Assembly: GCA_005879605.1 (NCBI GenBank)
Contig: VBKE01000302.1
Location: forward strand, 1-50,871
Direction of reading: 5' to 3'
Length of the DNA: 50,871 bases
Source: Deltaproteobacteria bacterium
GTDB taxonomy: Bacteria > Desulfobacterota > Binatia > UBA9968
Translations under genes and position numbers: made by a program
Part shown: in pieces, positions 24,938 to 33,968 of the stretch
Position numbering within the stretch: the stretch's first letter is position 1
Layout of the letters: every line of letters starts with the position of its first letter
Notes under the pieces: generated by a model
Seen by the model: the letters and a program-made list of their open reading frames with translations, nothing else
Databases searched by the model: none
What the model was told of the DNA's origin: nothing

Positions 24938-26743
24938 ATGAATTGGGATCTCACCAGCTATTTTCCGCAGTTTGACGGCCCCGAGATGCGCCGGTTCAAG
25001 GAAGCGCTCCGCCGCGACATCGCTTTACTCAAAGACAGAGCCGCTTCCCTGCTTCCATTGAACGATGAGAACGCTTCCGGGTGGGAAGACGTGCTCACCC
25101 GAAACGAAGCTCTCACTCGGCGAATGTCGCACCTGAGCTCCTACGTGAGCTGCCTTGCCGCCTCCGACGGGCGCAATGAGGACTATCTCAAAGAAGAGGC
25201 GGCGCTGGCTTCGATGCGCGCAGAACTCGCGAAGGTCAGAGTCGAATTGCTCCGCGGCGTCAAAGAGACACCGGATGAAATTTTCGCATCCTTTATAGCG
25301 CAGCATTCTTTGGACGGCGCGCAGAATTACCTGAAGCGACTGCGCGAAGAAGCGCGCCGCGCTATGTCCACGGAAAAAGAAATACTAGCGACGGATCTCG
25401 GCCTCGACGGCATACAGGCCTGGGGACGGCTCTATGACAAGATTTCATCGAGGCTGGAATTCGACATGCTTTATCCCGACGGCAACCGCGAGCGGCTGCC
25501 GATGTCGCAACGCCGCTCCCTGCTGGAGCACCCCGACCGCCGCGTCAGAAAGGCCGCCTTCGACGGCGGCAACGCCGCATGGCAGAGCGTCGAGGATGCG
25601 GCAGCCGCCGCGCTCAACGCGATCGCCGGCACGCGTCTCACACTCAATCGCCATCGTGGCGTCGGACACTTTCTCGACCTTGCTCTTTTCCAGGCGGCCA
25701 TTTCCGCCAAGACTCTAAACGCCCTGTTTGAGGCCTTGTTCGCCCATCTCGAGATTCCCCGCCGGATCCTTCGTCTGAAAGCCAAATCGATGGGTACAAA
25801 CGGCGTGGCTTGGTACAATCTCGGCGCGCCTATCGATATACCGAATCGCCAACCGCTTTCGTGGGACCAAGCAAAGGATCTGGTCAAAAACGCGTTTACC
25901 CGCGCCTACCCGGCGCTCGGTCATTTTTTTCAAATCGAGATCGATCGGAATTGGATCGATTGGGAACCTCGCGCGGGCAAGCGGCCGGGGGCATTCTGCA
26001 CCAGTTCCATGCTCAGCAAAGAATCTCGCGTTTTCATGACTTACAATGAGACGCTCGGCGATGTGCTCACGTTGGCCCACGAATCGGGCCACGCGTTTCA
26101 CGGCTATATGATGCGCGAGGTGCGCCCTTATGCCCGGATTTATCCCATGACGCTGGCGGAGACCGCCTCCACCTTCGGAGAATTGGTGTTGACCCATGGC
26201 CTGCTCGAAGATCCCTCCATCAGCGACGCGCAGAAAGCCATGATGCTCGACGTCGAAGTCGGTCACGGCGCGATCTATTTGTTGGATATTCCCGTTCGAT
26301 TCGAATTCGAAAAATCCTTTTACGAAGAGCGAAAGAGTGGCGAGCTGAGCGTAAGCCGCCTTAAAGAACTCATGATCGAGACGCAGCGACGGATTCTTGG
26401 GGACGTGCTTGAACCAGGCGGGGAGGATCCCTACTTCTGGGCGTCCAAGTTACACTTCTATATCACTGGGCTGACTTTCTATAACTTCCCCTACACCTTC
26501 GGTTTTCTGTTGAGCCGCGGCTTGTTCGCCACGCTCAAGAAAGAAGGCAAAGACTTTCTGCCTAAATATGAAGAGTTCTTACGGCTCGCAGGCAGCGATA
26601 CCGCTGAGAACGTGGTGCAGCGAACCGTGGGGAGCGATATCGGAAAGCCGGAGTTTTGGAGCGAGGCGATTCAAAGCCTCGAAGAGCCGTTTCTGCGTTT
26701 GGAAGAATTATTGCCGAAAGTTCTCCCGTCCGCGCAATCTTAA
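24938..26743 (+). CDS. pepF: Oligoendopeptidase F family zinc metallopeptidase (M3B)
   Basis: A 601-residue M3 peptidase. The zinc site HESGH is at residues 381-385 within LAHESGHAFHGYM, followed by the conserved MTLAETASTFGELVL (third zinc ligand glutamate) and a C-terminal FYITGLTFYNFPYTFG block with the substrate-binding Tyr/His region. It degrades short peptides in the cytoplasm. It starts 7 nt after the ornithine cyclodeaminase remnant and converges with cinA with only 2 nt between the stops. Confidence 0.92.
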   Translation: MNWDLTSYFPQFDGPEMRRFKEALRRDIALLKDRAASLLPLNDENASGWEDVLTRNEALTRRMSHLSSYVSCLAASDGRNEDYLKEEAALASMRAELAKVRVELLRGVKETPDEIFASFIAQHSLDGAQNYLKRLREEARRAMSTEKEILATDLGLDGIQAWGRLYDKISSRLEFDMLYPDGNRERLPMSQRRSLLEHPDRRVRKAAFDGGNAAWQSVEDAAAAALNAIAGTRLTLNRHRGVGHFLDLALFQAAISAKTLNALFEALFAHLEIPRRILRLKAKSMGTNGVAWYNLGAPIDIPNRQPLSWDQAKDLVKNAFTRAYPALGHFFQIEIDRNWIDWEPRAGKRPGAFCTSSMLSKESRVFMTYNETLGDVLTLAHESGHAFHGYMMREVRPYARIYPMTLAETASTFGELVLTHGLLEDPSISDAQKAMMLDVEVGHGAIYLLDIPVRFEFEKSFYEERKSGELSVSRLKELMIETQRRILGDVLEPGGEDPYFWASKLHFYITGLTFYNFPYTFGFLLSRGLFATLKKEGKDFLPKYEEFLRLAGSDTAENVVQRTVGSDIGKPEFWSEAIQSLEEPFLRLEELLPKVLPSAQS

Positions 26744-26745
26744 AA

Positions 26746-27996
26746 TCAGGACAGCCCTTCCAGCAGAGCCGTGCGCAACAGATCGAAAGCGTTGAGCGTC
26801 ATGCGCGTTCGGTCATATTGACCCCTGCCCGCCATCGTGCTCGACCGCTGCAGGAATTTATTGCCGTCGGTGAGCGAGATGTAAGTCTGGCCACCGGCGA
26901 GATTTTGGATAGTGCTGTCCGGATCAGGAATCGCATGAAGCGCCAGACCCAGATCGCTGCCCACCTGTTTGCGCGCGCACCAAGCGAGCTCGTCCGTCAA
27001 AGCGATGGGATCCTCAAGTAGCGCGTCGATGCCTTTCGGCTCGCGCGCCTGAGTCAACAGCGCGCGCATCGAAGATTTCCCGTTGCTAATGAAACCCGCT
27101 GCAAAGTTTTCCGAACTCGCTGTCTGTAGTCGCTCCGCGAGTTGACCGCAGGTGATATCTTCGTAGACGGCGACGGTCCGGTTCTGCTGGCGCAGCAGTC
27201 TGCCGACGACATGTTCCATCGTCTCTCCGTCGGCGGCGAAAATCGCGTTGCCCAACAATCCTCGAACCTCCGCCTCCACCGGCGCGATCAGTTTCATGGC
27301 TTCATTTTTGTTCGGTGCCTTTGCCGCGATCCGCACGTCCACCTGACCCGGAAGAGCCAGCACGCCCACCGTCGGATTGCTTGAATTGGCAATCAGGTGG
27401 CCGACCTTGTCGTCTACCGCGCTCTCGCCGACGCCGACGATTTTCAAGACCCGATAGTGGATGACCTCGGCGAGATTGAACTGTCTGCGCAGATAGGGCT
27501 CCACCTCGTTTTCGAACAACCGCTTCAGCTCCACCGGGACACCCGGTAAAGAGAAAATGACGCCGCGTGAATCTTCGACGATAAAACAGGGCGCGGTGCC
27601 GTTGGGATTTCTGACCGGGATGGCTCCCTCCGGCATGTAGGCCTGGCGCCGGTTGTTCGGCGTCATGGTCCGACCGCGGCGGCGGAAATGCTCTTCGACC
27701 TGCGCCAATAAATTTTGATCGAAGACGAGCTTGCGCCCGGTGACTTCAGCGACGATCTCGCGGGTTAAATCATCTTGTGTCGGTCCGAGCCCACCGCTGG
27801 TAATGACCACGTCCGCTCGCTCCAACGCCCTTTCAATAACTTCTTTCATACGTCCGGGGTTGTCGCCGACCACGGATTTAAAAAAGAGGTTCACGCCGAG
27901 CGCCGTGAGCCGCTGAGCCATCCAGGCGGAATTGGTATCGACAATCTGACCGAGCAGTAGCTCGGAACCAATAGCAACGATCTCCGCATTCGCCAT
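26746..27996 (-). CDS. cinA: CinA-like protein with divergent C-terminal domain
   Basis: A 416-residue protein. The N-terminal MoaB-like COG1058 domain is canonical (EIVAIGSELLLGQIVDTNS at 5-23, VVITSGGLGPTQDDLTRE at 63-80, FSLPGVPVELKRLFENEV at 148-165), as expected for ADP-ribose pyrophosphatase activity. The C-terminal CinA domain (about 262-416) normally has an ESCTGG nucleophile motif for NMN deamidation. Here the aligned segment reads EDITCGQ (279-285), so the catalytic serine seems to be lost, though K307 (NGKSS) is kept. It is therefore probably a COG1058 pyrophosphatase with an inactive or repurposed second domain. It is divergent from surE. Confidence 0.85.
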   Translation of the reverse strand: MANAEIVAIGSELLLGQIVDTNSAWMAQRLTALGVNLFFKSVVGDNPGRMKEVIERALERADVVITSGGLGPTQDDLTREIVAEVTGRKLVFDQNLLAQVEEHFRRRGRTMTPNNRRQAYMPEGAIPVRNPNGTAPCFIVEDSRGVIFSLPGVPVELKRLFENEVEPYLRRQFNLAEVIHYRVLKIVGVGESAVDDKVGHLIANSSNPTVGVLALPGQVDVRIAAKAPNKNEAMKLIAPVEAEVRGLLGNAIFAADGETMEHVVGRLLRQQNRTVAVYEDITCGQLAERLQTASSENFAAGFISNGKSSMRALLTQAREPKGIDALLEDPIALTDELAWCARKQVGSDLGLALHAIPDPDSTIQNLAGGQTYISLTDGNKFLQRSSTMAGRGQYDRTRMTLNAFDLLRTALLEGLS

Positions 27997-28119
27997 CGCC
28001 CGTTTCTCCTCGATCCGGTTAAAACCTATACCTTAGGCCACACGCGGCACACAAGATCCCGCCGCCGCGAGAGTTTGCCGGCCCTTGTTCGTCTGCTGCT
28101 TCTTTGCCAGAATACGGCC

Positions 28120-28869
28120 ATGGTTATTCTGCTTTCCAACGACGACGGTATTTATTCTGACGGTATCATCGCATTGGAGAAAAATCTCCAGGGCATGGGC
28201 GAGATTTATACCGTCGCTCCCGATCGCGAACAGAATTCCATGAGCCACGCTCTGACTTTGCATCGGCCGCTGCGCGTTCATGAAGCCGGACCCGGACGGC
28301 TGGCTGTCGACGGCACTCCCACGGATTGCGTGAAGCTGGCGCTTACGGGCCTTTTGCCGGTCCGTCCTGATCTCGTCGTTTCGGGTATCAACAAAGGACC
28401 CAATGTTGGCGACGATATTATTTACTCAGGGACAGTATCGGCTGCGATTGAAGCCGCGCTCTTGGGCGTACCCGCGATCGCCGTGTCGCTGGTGACCTTC
28501 GAAGGTTTCAAATTCCAAGCGGCAGCGGAATTTACGGCAACTCTGGTTTCACGTATCCAGGAAGGAGGGCTGCCGCTCGAAACGTTGCTGAACGTCAACG
28601 TTCCTCCACTGCCCAAAGAACAAATCAAAGGCTGGCGTATCACCCGACAAGGAAAACGCCACTACGGGGAGAATATCGTGGAAAGGACGGACCCTCGCGG
28701 CAAAAAATACTACTGGATTGGCGGAGACGATCTTGGGTTTGCTCACGAAGACGGCACTGATTGTATGGCGGTTCACGAGGGTTACATCTCGGTGACGCCG
28801 CTGCAGGTGGATCTGACCAACTACAAGTTGCTCAACGAAAATTGCATACCGAGTTTCAACTGGCCGTGA
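28120..28869 (+). CDS. surE: 5'/3'-nucleotidase SurE
   Basis: A 249-residue protein starting ILLSNDDGIYSDG, with metal ligands D8 and D9, S40 in DREQNSMSHALT and the asparagine in SGINKGPNVGDD, followed by YSGTVSAAIEAA. These are the complete SurE active-site blocks. It dephosphorylates nucleoside monophosphates. The frame is open to 28075, but the ATG at 28120 begins exactly at the conserved N-terminus. It is followed by hslR-like and ybjQ-like genes in the same direction. Confidence 0.95.
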   Translation: MVILLSNDDGIYSDGIIALEKNLQGMGEIYTVAPDREQNSMSHALTLHRPLRVHEAGPGRLAVDGTPTDCVKLALTGLLPVRPDLVVSGINKGPNVGDDIIYSGTVSAAIEAALLGVPAIAVSLVTFEGFKFQAAAEFTATLVSRIQEGGLPLETLLNVNVPPLPKEQIKGWRITRQGKRHYGENIVERTDPRGKKYYWIGGDDLGFAHEDGTDCMAVHEGYISVTPLQVDLTNYKLLNENCIPSFNWP

Positions 28870-28902
28870 CGCCCGGCTCTCGATCTTTGACCGCTAGGCA
28901 AA

Positions 28903-29313
28903 ATGCGCGACGAAGAATTTCAAGAAACCAGCGAGCCAATCCGAATCGACAAATGGCTTTGGGCCGCGCGCTTTTTTAAAACCCGCGCGCTTGCCGCCGA
29001 AGCCGTCACAGGCGGAAAGGTCGAAGTCAACGGCGGCCGCGCCAAATCTAGCCGAAATGTTCACGTAGGCGATTCTCTGAATATCCGCCGCGGTCCTTAC
29101 GAATGGACCGTGATTGTAAAAGGCGTCACCCATCTTCGCGGTCCGGCTCCCAAAGCCCAGCTGCTTTACGAAGAAACCGAAGAGAGCATGCAGAAACGCG
29201 AAGCAATTTCCGCTCAACTCAGGTTGGAACGCCCGCCGGAATTCGACCTCCCGGGACGACCGTCTAAAAAATCTCGCCGGGATATTTTGCGGTTTACCAA
29301 AAGAGGGTGGTAA
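28903..29313 (+). CDS. hslR: S4-domain RNA-binding protein, Hsp15 (HslR)-like
   Basis: A 136-residue protein with an N-terminal S4 domain (IRIDKWLWAARFFKTRALA, then GGKVEVNGGRAKSSRNVHVGD) and a basic C-terminal tail (RPSKKSRRDILRF), the Hsp15 architecture. By family knowledge Hsp15 binds the 50S subunit carrying stalled nascent chains and assists recycling. It follows surE after 33 nt. Confidence 0.85.
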   Translation: MRDEEFQETSEPIRIDKWLWAARFFKTRALAAEAVTGGKVEVNGGRAKSSRNVHVGDSLNIRRGPYEWTVIVKGVTHLRGPAPKAQLLYEETEESMQKREAISAQLRLERPPEFDLPGRPSKKSRRDILRFTKRGW

Positions 29314-29371
29314 TATCGCGGCTCAACTCTGCATGGAAGGCCGCAACACCCCTTTGAGGAGACAGCAATAA

Positions 29372-29716
29372 ATGAACTCAATCGACGAAAGATTCGTTAC
29401 GACGGCACTCGAGCTTCCCGGCTATCGGGTAGCCAAGAATATCGGCGTCGTGCGTGGCATCGTGGTTCGATCCCGCAGTATCGTGGGGAATATCGGCGCG
29501 AGTTTGCAGACGCTCCTAGGCGGCAACATCACTTTGTACACGGAATTGTGTGAGCGCGCCCGCGCGGACGCCCACCGACTGATGGTCGAACACGCCGGGC
29601 AACTCGGCGCCGACGCGATCATCGGGGTGCGATATGACGCCAATGAAATCACCCCCGGCGTGACTGAAGTTTTGGCGTACGGCACGGCAGTGCACGTGGA
29701 AGCGTTTAGGGGTTAG
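29372..29716 (+). CDS. YbjQ family (DUF74, heavy-metal-binding-domain) protein
   Basis: A 114-residue protein with the YbjQ pattern: [20 protein letters not shown], then [18 protein letters not shown] and [16 protein letters not shown], ending in a beta strand with AYGTAVHVE. YbjQ proteins form pentameric rings; their function is unknown. A GAGGAG sits about 10 nt before the ATG. Its stop overlaps the convergent nth gene by 4 bp. Confidence 0.9.
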   Translation: MNSIDERFVTTALELPGYRVAKNIGVVRGIVVRSRSIVGNIGASLQTLLGGNITLYTELCERARADAHRLMVEHAGQLGADAIIGVRYDANEITPGVTEVLAYGTAVHVEAFRG

Positions 29717-30408
29717 TCGAACGCACGACTCGAGGGACACAACTCACTCAATACACATCTTCCGCACGCTGGCTTACGCGCGTAACATACCCTCCGACCG
29801 TGAATAATTAGGCGCAAAGAAGACTGAGTCCACTCCTGGGCGGGTAAGAGCCGATTGAGGTCGCGCTCGATTTTGTTCGGGTCTTGCTGGCGTGTAAGAC
29901 CGAGGCGACGAGAGACCCGTTTGCAGTGGGTATCCACGGCGATGCCCGGCGTATCGAACGCGTGACCCAGAATCACGTTCGCTGTCTTTCTTCCAACGCC
30001 TGCCAACTGAGTAAGCTCCGCCATCGACGAGGGCACTTGTCCGCCAAACTCCTCGACCAATTGTCGGGCGCACCGCTGTAGCGACCTCGCCTTGGCCCGA
30101 AACAGGCCGAGGGTACGAATGATCGCTTCGATTTCTTCGGTCGAAGCCTCGGCGAGCTTTGCCGGGTCGGGATAGCGGCGGAACAATTCAGGTGTCACTC
30201 GATTGACCGCCTCGTCTGTGCATTGAGCGGAGAGGATCACCGCTATCAGGAGCTCGAAAGTGTTGCGGTGCTTTAGAGGAACTTCGAGCAGAGGATAAGC
30301 CCGGGCCAACCCCGCGGCGATGGCGTTGGCACGATCACTCTTTTGTCTGAGAGTCTCCCTTTGCCGTGCGCGATTTTTCTTGTGGGAAGCTGTTACCGCT
30401 GGCTGCAA
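29713..30408 (-). CDS. nth: Endonuclease III (DNA glycosylase/AP lyase)
   Basis: A 231-residue HhH-GPD protein with catalytic K141 in [11 protein letters not shown]159 in AVDTHCKR, and the [4Fe-4S] cysteines C208, C215, C218 and C224 in the C-X6-C-X2-C-X5-C pattern. It removes oxidised pyrimidines in base excision repair. It starts 2 nt after the enolase stop, so the two are co-transcribed. The N-terminal 25 residues are extra basic sequence. Confidence 0.95.
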   Translation of the reverse strand: MQPAVTASHKKNRARQRETLRQKSDRANAIAAGLARAYPLLEVPLKHRNTFELLIAVILSAQCTDEAVNRVTPELFRRYPDPAKLAEASTEEIEAIIRTLGLFRAKARSLQRCARQLVEEFGGQVPSSMAELTQLAGVGRKTANVILGHAFDTPGIAVDTHCKRVSRRLGLTRQQDPNKIERDLNRLLPAQEWTQSSLRLIIHGRRVCYARKPACGRCVLSELCPSSRAFD

Positions 30409-30410
30409 CC

Positions 30411-31752
<1,342 letters not shown>

Positions 31753-31770
31753 GCTATCGGTTTGACCAAG

Positions 31771-32163
31771 ATGAAACTACGATGGCAAATTCCCCGAGGC
31801 TGGACGCTTTATTTTCTGGCGTCTCTCATTCTCTTGCTTTCAGTTTATGCCATCGTCGGTGAGCGGGGAGTGTTTCATCTTTGGCGGTTGCGGGGAGAGA
31901 AAGCCCAACTCGATGAACAGAACTTTCGTCTCCAAAAGGAAAACGAAGCCCTGCGCCAGCGCATCTCGCGACTGCTTCACGATGATTCTTATCTGGAAAA
32001 AATCGCCCGCGAGGAATTGAATCTGGTCCGTCCCGGAGAGGTAATCTATCGCTTCTCGTCGTCCGAACCCAGGAATCCTAGAGCCGGATCGCTTAAAGAT
32101 CCTGCATCTAAGTCGCGTCCGTCAACCGCACAAAAAACAGATCGGAAGCCTTCTCGGCGTTAG
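31771..32163 (+). CDS. ftsB: FtsB/DivIC-like septum formation initiator protein
   Basis: A 130-residue bitopic membrane protein: a short cytoplasmic N-terminus, one membrane helix (LYFLASLILLLSVYAIV), then a coiled coil (RGEKAQLDEQNFRLQKENEA), the DDSYLEKIAREELNLVRPGE block typical of FtsB/DivIC, and a low-complexity basic tail. It would act with FtsL and FtsQ in the divisome. An ATG at 31741 would add ten residues, but the promoter-like element overlapping it favours 31771. Neighbouring enolase and FtsB is a common bacterial gene order. Confidence 0.82.
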   Translation: MKLRWQIPRGWTLYFLASLILLLSVYAIVGERGVFHLWRLRGEKAQLDEQNFRLQKENEALRQRISRLLHDDSYLEKIAREELNLVRPGEVIYRFSSSEPRNPRAGSLKDPASKSRPSTAQKTDRKPSRR

Positions 32164-32227
32164 TTTGGCGGTTTTTCAAGAAAGAAGCAGCCGGGACAAA
32201 TTAGGCTGAAACATGAGAGATGAAGTT

Positions 32228-32623
32228 TCAGAATTTATCCTTGAAGACAAAATGGTAGTACTCGTCCATATCCATGAGCGAATCGAGCTTGGAGTCATCC
32301 ATCAGTCGAACCTCGATCAGCCAACCGTCATTGTACGGGTCTTCATTGATAATCGACGGATGATCGTCGAGATCCGGATTCACTGCCAGCACTTTTCCCG
32401 ACACGGGAGATAGCAGCTCGTGGACCGTGGACACGGATTCCAGCTCCGCAAATACTTCGTCTTGTTCGATTCTGTCGCCGATCTCAGGTAATTCCATGGA
32501 AATCACCGTGCCAAGCGCCCCTTGGATAAAGTTGGTAAGGCCGAGATAGACACGCTCGTCTTCTATGCTCACCCACACATGATGCTCGCTGACTTTGACT
32601 TCTTTTTCCGGCGAAACTTTCAT
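32228..32623 (-). CDS. GcvH-like protein lacking the lipoyl lysine
   Basis: A 131-residue protein with the full H-protein fold: VSEHHVWVSIEDERVYLGLT, LGTVISMELPEIGD, LSPVSGKVLAVN and INEDPYNDGWLIEV. In canonical H protein the lipoate-carrying lysine lies in an ESVK motif. Here the motif reads ESVSTV, with serine at position 65, and the DNA codon (TCC on the minus strand) is unambiguous. It therefore cannot carry lipoate in the normal way. The start at 32623 is set by homology and by a consensus promoter just upstream. No gcvT, gcvP or lipoate genes are nearby. It may have a regulatory or structural role, or be a degenerate paralogue. Confidence 0.85.
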   Translation of the reverse strand: MKVSPEKEVKVSEHHVWVSIEDERVYLGLTNFIQGALGTVISMELPEIGDRIEQDEVFAELESVSTVHELLSPVSGKVLAVNPDLDDHPSIINEDPYNDGWLIEVRLMDDSKLDSLMDMDEYYHFVFKDKF

Positions 32624-32630
32624 AGGGATC

Positions 32631-32658
32631 ACTATATGGCTTGCGGTTTGGCTGTCAA
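32631..32658 (-). promoter_or_regulatory. Near-consensus sigma70 promoter of the gcvH-like gene
   Basis: Read on the minus strand: TTGACA (32658-32653), 16-nt spacer, TATAGT (32636-32631). The ATG at 32623 lies only 7 nt after the -10 box, so the mRNA would be leaderless or nearly so. Confidence 0.65.
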
Positions 32659-32695
32659 GGGAATTTAGCCGCTGATCCATGCCGTTTCGCTCGGC

Positions 32696-32725
32696 TTGAC
32701 AACGAAGGTGGATTCGCAGTATCGG
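32696..32725 (+). promoter_or_regulatory. Possible promoter of the TPP decarboxylase pair
   Basis: A perfect TTGACA (32696-32701) is followed after 18 nt by a weak TATCGG (32720-32725). The coding start at 32812 leaves a leader of about 80 nt. Confidence 0.3.
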
Positions 32726-32811
32726 AAGGAGCCTCTGAAGTGGTTGGCAAATCGAAACGAGATCGCGCCGGTCGGAGATTTGCGAGAGAACACTAGAGCA
32801 AGTTAGGCTAG

Positions 32812-33327
32812 ATGATGGAAGCTCAGAATGCGAAGCAATGCGCCGCAGCGATCGTCGCCGGCCTGAAGAAAGCTGGAATTGATTTCGTCGCGACCTTGCC
32901 GGACGAGAAAATAGCGGAAGTCATCCGGGCGGTGGAGACGGAGCGCGAATTGAAACATGTGCCGCTTTGCCGGGAGGAAGAAGGCATCGGCATCTGTGCG
33001 GGAGCTTATCTGGCCGGAAAAAAAACCGCGCTCATCATGCAGAACGCCGGCTTTCTGAACAGTTGTAACGCGCTCACCACGACTTGCCTACAGTTTCAGA
33101 TCCCGACTCTGCTTTTGATTTACTACGCGGGAGATATCGGAGATCGGGGCTTTACCACTCTTGGCTCAGTGACCGAACCGGTACTTCAAGCGATGGGAAT
33201 CCGCGCCTACGTACTGCGTAAGACCGAGGAGATCGACAGCCTCCTACAAGGCGCACAAATCTTAGCCGACGACTCAAAAAAACCTGTGGCTGTGCTTCTT
33301 ACCAAGAGCGCGCTCGGGGTGAAATAA
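32812..33327 (+). CDS. TPP-dependent decarboxylase alpha subunit (sulfopyruvate decarboxylase ComD-like)
   Basis: A 171-residue pyrimidine-binding (PYR) domain: LKKAGIDFVATLPDEKI, VPLCREEEGIGICAGAYLAGKKTALIMQNAGF with the TPP-activating glutamate, SCNALTT and LLIYYAGDIGDRG. Split PYR/PP subunits of this size are typical of sulfopyruvate decarboxylase ComD/ComE and of phosphonopyruvate decarboxylase relatives. The stop overlaps the next start (TAATG), so the pair is translationally coupled. No other coenzyme M, sulfolactate or phosphonate gene is present, so the substrate is open. Confidence 0.82.
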   Translation: MMEAQNAKQCAAAIVAGLKKAGIDFVATLPDEKIAEVIRAVETERELKHVPLCREEEGIGICAGAYLAGKKTALIMQNAGFLNSCNALTTTCLQFQIPTLLLIYYAGDIGDRGFTTLGSVTEPVLQAMGIRAYVLRKTEEIDSLLQGAQILADDSKKPVAVLLTKSALGVK

Positions 33328-33926
33328 TGCAGCGGTTTGATTTTTTAAAGGCCATCGCCGACGACGCCGGAGACGCGTTGGCGGTCTGCACGGGTTGGGG
33401 AGCAAGAGAATGGTGGGCGGCGCGGCCGAGCGATGGCAATCTGAAAACACGGACCTTGGGTTTGGTTTCGTCTATTGCCGCGGGGCTCGCGCTCACGTTG
33501 CCGCACCGCAAAGTTATCGCCATCGACGGCGATGGCGCCTTTCTCATGAATCTTTGCGGGTTGCCGACCATTGCATTACAAAATCCGCCCAACCTTATTC
33601 ATCTGCTCTTCGACAATGAATGCTATGAGGCCTCTGGAGGAACACCAACGGCGTCCCCTATCGCCGACGCCGTCGCGCTCGCCAAGGGCGCAGGCTATCG
33701 GCACGCTTCGTGGGTCAGAACGCCAGCGGAGTTCCGTGCCGAATTTATCGAAGCTTGGAAACGCAACGATTTGACTTTGATCGCCGCCAAAGTCGAGCCC
33801 GGGCAACCCCCGGGCCTTCCTCCGCTACGCCTCGACGAGATCGAAAACAAATATCGGTTCATGCGTTATTTGGAGCAAACCGAAAAGAAGGGCATCTTAA
33901 ATCCGGGCTTCGATTCGAAGCTGTGA
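33327..33926 (+). CDS. TPP-dependent decarboxylase beta subunit (sulfopyruvate decarboxylase ComE-like)
   Basis: A 199-residue pyrophosphate-binding (PP) domain: TGWGAREWWAARP, TLGLVSSIAAGLALTLP and the TPP/Mg2+ motif IDGDGAFLMNLCGLPTIA with a later FDNECYEASGGTPT, as in ComE. It completes the active site with the upstream alpha subunit. The C-terminal 45 residues contain a Pro-rich turn (EPGQPPGLPPL). It is followed by a convergent LpxL-like gene. Confidence 0.82.
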   Translation: MQRFDFLKAIADDAGDALAVCTGWGAREWWAARPSDGNLKTRTLGLVSSIAAGLALTLPHRKVIAIDGDGAFLMNLCGLPTIALQNPPNLIHLLFDNECYEASGGTPTASPIADAVALAKGAGYRHASWVRTPAEFRAEFIEAWKRNDLTLIAAKVEPGQPPGLPPLRLDEIENKYRFMRYLEQTEKKGILNPGFDSKL

Positions 33927-33968
33927 ACCCGTTCACAGAAAGGAAAAAAGATTGAAACGATGGTTGGC

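Noticed and set aside
32206..32231. 7-bp inverted repeat CTGAAAC/GTTTCAG between the ftsB-like and gcvH-like genes as a bidirectional terminator
   Set aside because: It overlaps the gcvH-like stop codon and lacks a T-run on either strand, so there is little support.
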